Shown: positions 33,569 through 38,316 of the stretch, in pieces | Numbering within the stretch: position 1 is the first letter of the stretch | How the letters are laid out: every line of letters begins with the position of its first letter | Source of the DNA: Pseudomonadota bacterium | GTDB taxonomy: Bacteria; Pseudomonadota; Gammaproteobacteria; Xanthomonadales; Xanthomonadaceae | Reading direction: 5' to 3' | Length of the DNA: 38,316 nucleotides | Assembly (NCBI GenBank): GCA_023419315.1 | Contig: JAEZYE010000033.1 | Coordinates: forward strand, 1-38,316 | Notes under the pieces: generated by a model | Told to the model about the DNA's origin: nothing | Databases searched by the model: none | Seen by the model: only the letters and a program-made list of their open reading frames with translations | Position numbers and translations under genes: made by a program

Positions 33569-34303
33569 TTATTCCCTCGCCTCGCGATCACGGCGCGGAC
33601 CACGCGGACGGTCGCTGCGCTCGTTGCGTTCGCTGCGCGGCGTGTCGTCCTGCTTCTCCTGGCCGACCTGGCTGAAATCGAAGATCTCGCCCTTGTAGAC
33701 CCACACCTTGATGCCGATGATGCCGTAGGTGGTCTTGGCTTCTGCGAAGCCATAGTCGATGTCCGCACGCAACGTATGCAGCGGCACGCGGCCTTCGCGG
33801 TACCACTCGGAACGGGCAATTTCCGCACCATTCAAGCGGCCGGCCACATTGACCTTGATGCCCAGCGCACCGAGGCGCATCGCGTTGCCGACCGCGCGCT
33901 TCATCGCACGACGGAACATGATGCGGCGCTCGAGCTGTTGTGCGATGGACTCGGCAACCAGCTGGGCATCGAGTTCAGGCTTGCGAACTTCGGTGACGTT
34001 GATATGCGCCGGAACGCCCATCATGTCACTGACTTCCTTGCGCAGTTTCTCGATGTCCTCACCGCGCTTGCCAATCACGACGCCCGGACGGGCGGTGTGG
34101 ATGGTGACGCGGGCGGTCTTGGCGGGACGCTCAATCAGGATCTTCGAAATACCCGCCTGGGCCAGCTTCTTGCGGAGCATCTCGCGAACCTTGAGGTCCG
34201 CAGCCAAGTACTCGGCGTAGTCGCGCTTGTTGGCGAACCACTTGGAATTCCAATCCTTGGCGATGCCGAGGCGAATTCCGATCGGATGAACTTTGTGACC
34301 CAT
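33569..34303 (-). CDS. rpsC: 30S ribosomal protein S3
   Basis: 244 aa. The N-terminal KH domain with VVIGKRGEDIEKLRKEV and the C-terminal domain with RTEWYREGRVPLHTLRADI-like core (ARSEWYREGRVPLHTLRADIDYG) are clear. The tail is arginine/aspartate-rich (RSERNERSDRPRGPRRDRE) and longer than the E. coli one. 2 bp after rplV. Confidence 0.97.
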   Translation of the reverse strand: MGHKVHPIGIRLGIAKDWNSKWFANKRDYAEYLAADLKVREMLRKKLAQAGISKILIERPAKTARVTIHTARPGVVIGKRGEDIEKLRKEVSDMMGVPAHINVTEVRKPELDAQLVAESIAQQLERRIMFRRAMKRAVGNAMRLGALGIKVNVAGRLNGAEIARSEWYREGRVPLHTLRADIDYGFAEAKTTYGIIGIKVWVYKGEIFDFSQVGQEKQDDTPRSERNERSDRPRGPRRDREARE

Positions 34304-34305
34304 AC

Positions 34306-34641
34306 TTATTTGCCCTCGCCCACGACCACGGTGATGTGGCTGGTGCGCTTCAGAATGCGGGTACCGCGGCCCTTGGCACGGGCCATGAAACGCTTCAGCA
34401 CCGGACCTTCGTCGACCATGATGGTCTTGACCTTCAGTTCGTCGACATCGGCACCCTGGTTGTTCTCGGCATTGGCAATCGCCGACTCCACCACCTTCTT
34501 GATCAGATGGGCAGCCTTCTTGTCCGAGAACTTCAGCAGGTTGACGGCGCGTTCGGCCGAGAGGCCACGCACCTGATCAGCAACCAGGCGAGCCTTCTGA
34601 GGGGAGATGCGCGCAGTGCGCAGGATGGCTTTCGCTTCCAT
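34306..34641 (-). CDS. rplV: 50S ribosomal protein L22
   Basis: 111 aa starting MEAKAILRTARISPQKARLV, with the tunnel-lining loop region RFMARAKGRGTRILKRTSHI. I chose the ATG at 34641, eight bases after GGAG; the upstream in-frame ATG at 34647 (adding MT) is only two bases from the same ribosome binding site. 12 bp after rpsS. Confidence 0.95.
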   Translation of the reverse strand: MEAKAILRTARISPQKARLVADQVRGLSAERAVNLLKFSDKKAAHLIKKVVESAIANAENNQGADVDELKVKTIMVDEGPVLKRFMARAKGRGTRILKRTSHITVVVGEGK

Positions 34642-34653
34642 GGTCATCTCTCC

Positions 34654-34929
34654 TTACTTCTTGCCGCCGGCTTTCTTGTCGCCACCGTGTCCCTTGAAGG
34701 TACGGGTGACGGCAAATTCGCCGAGCTTATGGCCGACCATGTTCTCGTTGACCAGCACCGGAACGTGGTTCTTGCCGTTGTGGATGGCGATCGTGAAGCC
34801 CACCATTTCCGGCAGGATCATCGAACGACGCGACCAGGTCTTGATCGGCTTCTTGCTACCGCCCGCAGCCTCCACCTTCTTGACGAGGTGGTGATCGACA
34901 AACGGGCCCTTCTTGAGTGAACGTGCCAT
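34654..34929 (-). CDS. rpsS: 30S ribosomal protein S19
   Basis: 91 aa: MARSLKKGPFVDHHLVKKVE, WSRRSMILPEMVGFTIAIHNG and GHKLGEFAVTRTFKGHGGDKK. Located in the head of the 30S subunit next to S13. 6 bp after rplB. Confidence 0.98.
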   Translation of the reverse strand: MARSLKKGPFVDHHLVKKVEAAGGSKKPIKTWSRRSMILPEMVGFTIAIHNGKNHVPVLVNENMVGHKLGEFAVTRTFKGHGGDKKAGGKK

Positions 34930-34935
34930 GGTCGA

Positions 34936-35763
34936 TTAGCCCCTACGATCGCGGACGATGAATTGCTGAGTGCGCTTGTTCTTGCGCGTCTTGTAACCCT
35001 TGGTCGGGACGCCCCACGGGGTGACCGGATGCGGATTACCCTGACCGGCCTTGGCTTCACCACCACCGTGCGGGTGATCCACCGGGTTCATGGCGGCACC
35101 GCGAACAGTCGGCTTGATACCGCGCCAGCGCTTGGCACCGGCTTTGCCCAACTTCTCAAGGCTGTGCTCGTCGTTGCCGACTTCGCCGACCGTCGCGCGG
35201 CATTCGATCTGAACCTTGCGCATCTCACCCGAACGCAGACGCAGGGTGGCAAAGCCCTGTTCGCGTGCGACCAGTTGCACACCGGCGCCGGCGGCGCGCG
35301 CAATCTGCGCACCCTTGCCAGGCTTCAGTTCGATGCCGTGCACGGTGGTACCGACCGGGATGTTGCGCAGCGGCAGCGTGTTGCCAACTTTGATCGGCGC
35401 ATCACTGCCGGCGATGACCTGGTCACCCGCCTTGAGGCCCTTGGGAGCGATGATGTAACGACGCTCGCCGTCCACGTAGCACAGCAACGCAATGTGCGCC
35501 GTGCGATTCGGGTCATATTCGATGCGTTCCACGCGTGCCGGAATGCCTTCCTTGTCGCGCTTGAAGTCGATCAAACGATAGTGCTGCTTGTGACCACCAC
35601 CAATATGGCGGGTGGTAATACGACCGTGGTTGTTGCGACCGCCGGTCTTGCTCTGCTTCTCAAGCAACGCCGCGTGCGGCGCACCCTTGTGCAGATCGGG
35701 CGTCACCACGCGGACCGCAGAACGGCGACCGGCAGAGGTGGGTTTGAATTTCATCAATGGCAT
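34936..35763 (-). CDS. rplB: 50S ribosomal protein L2
   Basis: 275 aa, with the peptidyl-transferase-associated motif MNPVDHPHGGGEAKAG and its conserved histidine, GGRNNHGRITTRHIGGGHK in the N-terminal part and a basic C-terminus (KRTQQFIVRDRRG). 11 bp after rplW. Confidence 0.98.
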   Translation of the reverse strand: MPLMKFKPTSAGRRSAVRVVTPDLHKGAPHAALLEKQSKTGGRNNHGRITTRHIGGGHKQHYRLIDFKRDKEGIPARVERIEYDPNRTAHIALLCYVDGERRYIIAPKGLKAGDQVIAGSDAPIKVGNTLPLRNIPVGTTVHGIELKPGKGAQIARAAGAGVQLVAREQGFATLRLRSGEMRKVQIECRATVGEVGNDEHSLEKLGKAGAKRWRGIKPTVRGAAMNPVDHPHGGGEAKAGQGNPHPVTPWGVPTKGYKTRKNKRTQQFIVRDRRG

Positions 35764-35774
35764 GTGGGTCTACC

Positions 35775-36071
35775 TCAGGCCTTGGCCGTAACGTCGATGG
35801 CCTGGCCATCGGCCAGACGCACGTACGCCTTGCGCCAGTCGCCGCGGCGGCCGTTGCGGAAACGGAAGGCTTTGTTCTTGCCCTTGACGTTTACCACGTT
35901 GACCGCTTCGACCTTGACGTCGAACAACTTTTCCACGGCTGCCTTGACGTCAGCCTTGGTCGCATCGTTCGAAACTTCGAAGACGTATTGGTTGGAAACT
36001 TCCTGCAGGCGCGCGGTCTTTTCGGACACGCGCGGAGCACGCAGCACGCTGAAAATCTTCTCGTTGCTCAT
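35775..36071 (-). CDS. rplW: 50S ribosomal protein L23
   Basis: 98 aa: MSNEKIFSVLRAPRVSEKTARL and VFEVSNDATKADVKAAVEKLFDVKVEAVNVV. A docking site for trigger factor and SRP at the tunnel exit. ATG at 36071 overlaps the rplD stop (ATGA), eight bases after GAGGAG; a GTG at 36080 in the same frame is rejected. Confidence 0.96.
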   Translation of the reverse strand: MSNEKIFSVLRAPRVSEKTARLQEVSNQYVFEVSNDATKADVKAAVEKLFDVKVEAVNVVNVKGKNKAFRFRNGRRGDWRKAYVRLADGQAIDVTAKA

Positions 36072-36673
36072 GCCAGCCACTCCTCGATCTTCTTGACGGC
36101 ATCGGCAGTGACGACGACGCTGTCGGCGCCCACCAGGGCGACCGGATCCAAGCCTTGCACGTCACGCACTTCCACATACGGCAGGTTGCGCGCGGACAGG
36201 TACAGATGCTCGGAAGCTTCTTCGGTGACGATCAGCGGACGCTGACCGACCTCCAGACCCTTCAGCTTCTCGATCAGCGTCTTGGTCTTGGTGGCGTCGA
36301 GATCAAACGCGTCCACCACCTTGAGGCGATTCTGACGGTTCAGTTCCGACAGGATTGCGCAGATGGCTGCGCGGTACATCTTGCGGTTGACCTTCTGGTC
36401 GAAGCTGCGCGGCTTCGCCGCAAAGGTCACGCCGCCGCCGACAAAGATCGGCGCAGTCAACGCACCGTGGCGAGCTCCACCGCCTTTCTGCTTCTTCGAC
36501 TTCTTGGTGGTGCCATTGACTTCAGCACGAGTCTTTTGCGCCTTGGTACCGGCACGACCGGCATTGCGGTAGGCAACGACGACCTGATGCACGAGGTCTT
36601 CGCTGAATTCACGACCGAACACGGCGTCGGAAACCGACAGCTTGTTGGCGCTACCTGTGATGGCTAGTTCCAT
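36068..36673 (-). CDS. rplD: 50S ribosomal protein L4
   Basis: 201 aa beginning MELAITGSANKLSVSDAVFGREF, with the tunnel loop RAEVNGTTKKSKKQKGGGARHG-type segment. In E. coli L4 is the autoregulator of the S10 operon through its leader, relevant to the hairpin before rpsJ. ATG at 36673, seven bases after GAGGAG; in-frame extension to 36688 rejected. 11 bp after rplC. Confidence 0.97.
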   Translation of the reverse strand: MELAITGSANKLSVSDAVFGREFSEDLVHQVVVAYRNAGRAGTKAQKTRAEVNGTTKKSKKQKGGGARHGALTAPIFVGGGVTFAAKPRSFDQKVNRKMYRAAICAILSELNRQNRLKVVDAFDLDATKTKTLIEKLKGLEVGQRPLIVTEEASEHLYLSARNLPYVEVRDVQGLDPVALVGADSVVVTADAVKKIEEWLA

Positions 36674-36684
36674 TGTCGTACTCC

Positions 36685-37338
36685 TCAACCCTTGCTCGCC
36701 GGACGGACGATTACGTCGCCACCAGCCGCACCCGGCACGGCACCGCGAACAGCGATCAGACCGCGCTCGGAATCAACTCGGACAACTTCCAGATTCTGAG
36801 TGCTCTGGGTTACCGCACCCATGTGACCGGACATCTTCTTGCCGGGGAACACACGGCCCGGCGTCTGACGCTGACCCAGCGAACCCGGCGCGCGATGCGA
36901 CAGCGAGTTACCGTGGGTGGCGTCGCCCATGGTGAAGTTCCAGCGCTTGATGGTGCCCTGGAAGCCCTTGCCCTTGGTCACGCCTTGAACGTCGACCTTC
37001 TGGCCCACTTCGAAGATGTCAGCCTTGATTTCGCCGCCGACCGTGAAGTCGCCCAGCTTGTCTGCTTCCACACGCAGTTCCCACAGACCGCGACCGGCTT
37101 CGACCTTGGCCTTGGCCAGGTGACCGGCGACCGGCTTGGTCACCAGCGAAGCGCGACGGTTGCCCACTGCGACCTGCACGGCGCTGTAGCCGTCGGTTTC
37201 CTGGGTTTTGATCTGGGTGATACGGTTCGGGGTGGCTTCAATCAGCGTCACCGGAATGGACTTGCCATCTTCAGTGAACACACGGGTCATGCCAGCCTTG
37301 CGGCCGACGAGACCCAACGAATATTTCTTCGCGGTCAT
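36685..37338 (-). CDS. rplC: 50S ribosomal protein L3
   Basis: 217 aa: MTAKKYSLGLVGRKAGMTRVF and the family signature with FQGTIKRWNF and HRAPGSLGQRQTPGRVFPGKK. The HGNSLSHRAPGSLGQ segment includes the glutamine methylated by PrmB in E. coli. 11 bp after rpsJ. Confidence 0.97.
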   Translation of the reverse strand: MTAKKYSLGLVGRKAGMTRVFTEDGKSIPVTLIEATPNRITQIKTQETDGYSAVQVAVGNRRASLVTKPVAGHLAKAKVEAGRGLWELRVEADKLGDFTVGGEIKADIFEVGQKVDVQGVTKGKGFQGTIKRWNFTMGDATHGNSLSHRAPGSLGQRQTPGRVFPGKKMSGHMGAVTQSTQNLEVVRVDSERGLIAVRGAVPGAAGGDVIVRPASKG

Positions 37339-37349
37339 GGTCGTTGGCC

Positions 37350-37661
37350 TCAGGTCAGCTTGATCTGCACGTCGACGCCAGCTGCGAGCTCGAGCTTCAT
37401 CAGAGCATCAACAGTCTTGTCGTTGGGATCGACGATGTCGAGCACACGCTTGTGCGTGCGGGTTTCGTACTGGTCGCGAGCGTCCTTGTCGACGTGCGGA
37501 GATACCAGGACGGTGTAACGCTCGATCTTGGTCGGCAGCGGGATCGGGCCGCGCACTTGCGCGCCGGTCCGCTTGGCCGTCTCAACGATCTCGCTGGCCG
37601 AGCGGTCGATCAGACGATGATCGTACGCCTTGAGCCGGATTCGGATCTTTTGGTCCGCCAT
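37350..37661 (-). CDS. rpsJ: 30S ribosomal protein S10
   Basis: 103 aa: MADQKIRIRLKAYDHRLIDR, then GPIPLPTKIERYTVLVSPHVDKDARDQYE-like core and VDIVDPNDKTVDAL-type end. Also NusE, a partner of NusB in antitermination. First gene of the S10 operon, with GAAGGAAA upstream of the ATG at 37661 and a structured leader before it. Confidence 0.98.
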   Translation of the reverse strand: MADQKIRIRLKAYDHRLIDRSASEIVETAKRTGAQVRGPIPLPTKIERYTVLVSPHVDKDARDQYETRTHKRVLDIVDPNDKTVDALMKLELAAGVDVQIKLT

Positions 37662-37797
37662 GACGGAATTTCCTTCGTTAAAGAGCGACGGGCGTGGCTT
37701 CTGGGATGCCTTGCCCCGGTGAGGTCCAAACGGTCAGCCCCATATCGAGCCGCCTCGGCGAATCTCGATAGGCCTGACGGCCTGGGGAATCATCCTG

Positions 37798-37832
37798 AAA
37801 AACTGGGCGAGCCGGTAAACCGGCCCGCCCAG
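37798..37832 (-). terminator. Terminator-like attenuator hairpin at the start of the S10 leader
   Basis: CTGGGCG and CGCCCAG, with inner GCCGG/CCGGC, form a 13-bp stem around a UUUA loop (one G-U pair in the minus-strand RNA). Five U follow at once (A-run 37798-37802). It begins at or within a base or two of the predicted transcription start, so most transcripts would have to pass it. Either an attenuator or a terminator for upstream read-through. Confidence 0.75.
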
Positions 37833-37839
37833 ACAGAAA

Positions 37840-37868
37840 AGTATAGGACGCGTGTGCTGCCCCGTCAA
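37840..37868 (-). promoter_or_regulatory. rpsJ: Sigma-70 promoter of the S10 operon
   Basis: Minus strand TTGACG (complement 37863-37868), 17-bp spacer and TATACT (complement 37840-37845). This is the best promoter match in the window. Predicted start near 37833 gives a leader of about 172 nt before rpsJ. Confidence 0.8.
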
Positions 37869-37929
37869 GCTTACGGGGCATTCCATCCAGGGGATGGGTT
37901 CACGCGACTTTCCTTAGTCTGGCGAACAC

Positions 37930-37952
37930 GAAGCACTTCCTGTGCTTCTTTT
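37930..37952 (+). terminator. Hairpin plus U4 in plus-strand sense
   Basis: GAAGCAC (37930-37936) pairs with GTGCTTC (37942-37948) and TTTT follows on the plus strand. No plus-strand gene ends here, so it may block antisense transcription or simply be a leader hairpin in the minus-strand tuf-rpsJ RNA. Confidence 0.35.
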
Positions 37953-38063
37953 CGCGGTAGCACCAGCGAGCCTCCCAGGGGGCGCTGGCGGGGTATTACG
38001 ATGCCTGAGAGGACCAAGTCCATTCAGGGGCGCGGATTGTAACAGCGTTTTTATTTCTTTGCA

Positions 38064-38093
38064 GCCATTTCCCGCTGTGCAGCGGGAAATGGC
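38064..38093 (-). repeat. 14-bp perfect inverted repeat downstream of tuf
   Basis: GCCATTTCCCGCTG (38064-38077) and CAGCGGGAAATGGC (38080-38093) match exactly, starting about 33 bp after the tuf stop. The minus-strand RNA continues UGCAAAGAAAUAAAAACG, A-rich rather than U-rich, so it is not a standard intrinsic terminator for tuf. Confidence 0.65.
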
Positions 38094-38125
38094 CTGCAGC
38101 GTCTACGAACGCCCGGATGTGACGT

Positions 38126-38316
38126 TTACTTGATGATCTTGGCCACGACGCCGGCGCCGACGGTGCGGCCACCTTCACGAATCGCGAAACGCAGACCTTC
38201 GTCCATCGCCACCGGATTGATGAGCGCCACCGTCATCTTGATGTTGTCGCCCGGCATCACCATCTCCACGCCTTCCGGCAGCGTCACCGCTCCGGTGATG
38301 TCCGTCGTGCGGAAGT
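38126..38316 (-). CDS. tuf: Elongation factor Tu, C-terminal 62 residues (partial)
   Basis: The gene enters from the right edge. The visible protein ends TVGAGVVAKIIK and contains TGAVTLPEGVEMVMPGDN and LRFAIREGGR, the domain III end of EF-Tu. Stop TAA at 38126-38128. It precedes rpsJ on the same strand, the usual str/S10 junction; rpsL, rpsG and fusA would be expected beyond the window. EF-Tu delivers aminoacyl-tRNA to the ribosome. Confidence 0.97.
   Translation of the reverse strand, partial: FRTTDITGAVTLPEGVEMVMPGDNIKMTVALINPVAMDEGLRFAIREGGRTVGAGVVAKIIK

Larger units (their letters stand above)
37662..38125 (-). promoter_or_regulatory. 464-bp tuf-rpsJ intergenic leader of the S10 operon
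   Basis: No gene is supported here. From tuf towards rpsJ it contains a 14-bp inverted repeat, a TACAAT -10-like box (complement 38036-38041), a GAAGCAC hairpin (37930-37948), a strong promoter (37840-37868), a terminator-like hairpin (37798-37832), and two more stems, AGGCC/GGCCT (37770-37783) and TATCGAG/CTCGATA (37743-37770). The pattern resembles a regulated ribosomal leader. Confidence 0.65.

Noticed and set aside
37678..37881. 67-codon minus-strand frame in the rpsJ leader
   Set aside because: It runs through the promoter -10/-35 and the terminator hairpin, and its composition is not protein-like.

Overview
This 38.3 kb window is high-GC, gene-dense gammaproteobacterial chromosome. The gene set (acnD/prpF-type methylcitrate operon, 328-aa malate dehydrogenase, class II DAHP synthase, complete S10-spc-alpha ribosomal block without rpmJ between secY and rpsM) fits Lysobacteraceae/Xanthomonadaceae. 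That placement is inference from protein style and gene order, not from a search.

Layout. (1) 1-851: the edge of an IS3-family insertion sequence that appears to have cut off the 5' part of an AraC-family regulator. (2) 885-10218: a propionate (2-methylcitrate cycle) locus. prpB-prpC-acnD-prpF run on the minus strand; a helix-turn-helix/citrate-synthase fusion gene (7087-8316) diverges from prpB; prpE (8317-10218, minus) converges on the fusion with no gap between the two stop codons. prpE makes propionyl-CoA, PrpC condenses it with oxaloacetate, AcnD+PrpF replace PrpD in dehydrating and isomerising methylcitrate, and PrpB releases pyruvate and succinate. No PrpR-type regulator is visible, and the fusion protein is the obvious candidate. 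(3) 10371-13678 (minus): mdh, a class I aminotransferase, a cyclophilin and a small membrane protein. (4) 13786-21428 (plus): typA/bipA, a DUF2127 membrane protein, a lipoprotein amidase and a CHASE-PAS-GGDEF-EAL c-di-GMP enzyme. (5) 21442-23398 (minus): class II DAHP synthase and dsbB. (6) 23452-38316 (minus): the ribosomal superoperon read from the right edge, tuf (partial)-rpsJ-rplC-rplD-rplW-rplB-rpsS-rplV-rpsC-rplP-rpmC-rpsQ-rplN-rplX-rplE-rpsN-rpsH-rplF-rplR-rpsE-rpmD-rplO-secY-rpsM-rpsK-rpsD-rpoA-rplQ, closed by an intrinsic terminator.

The most interesting signals are the HTH-citrate synthase fusion with intact catalytic residues, next to two TTGATCAA palindromes spaced 10 bp apart in the shared prpB/fusion intergenic region, and a strong promoter before rpsJ whose transcript would begin almost immediately with a terminator-like hairpin plus U5 (possible S10-operon attenuator). 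Several unusually long spacers in the ribosomal block carry perfect hairpins.
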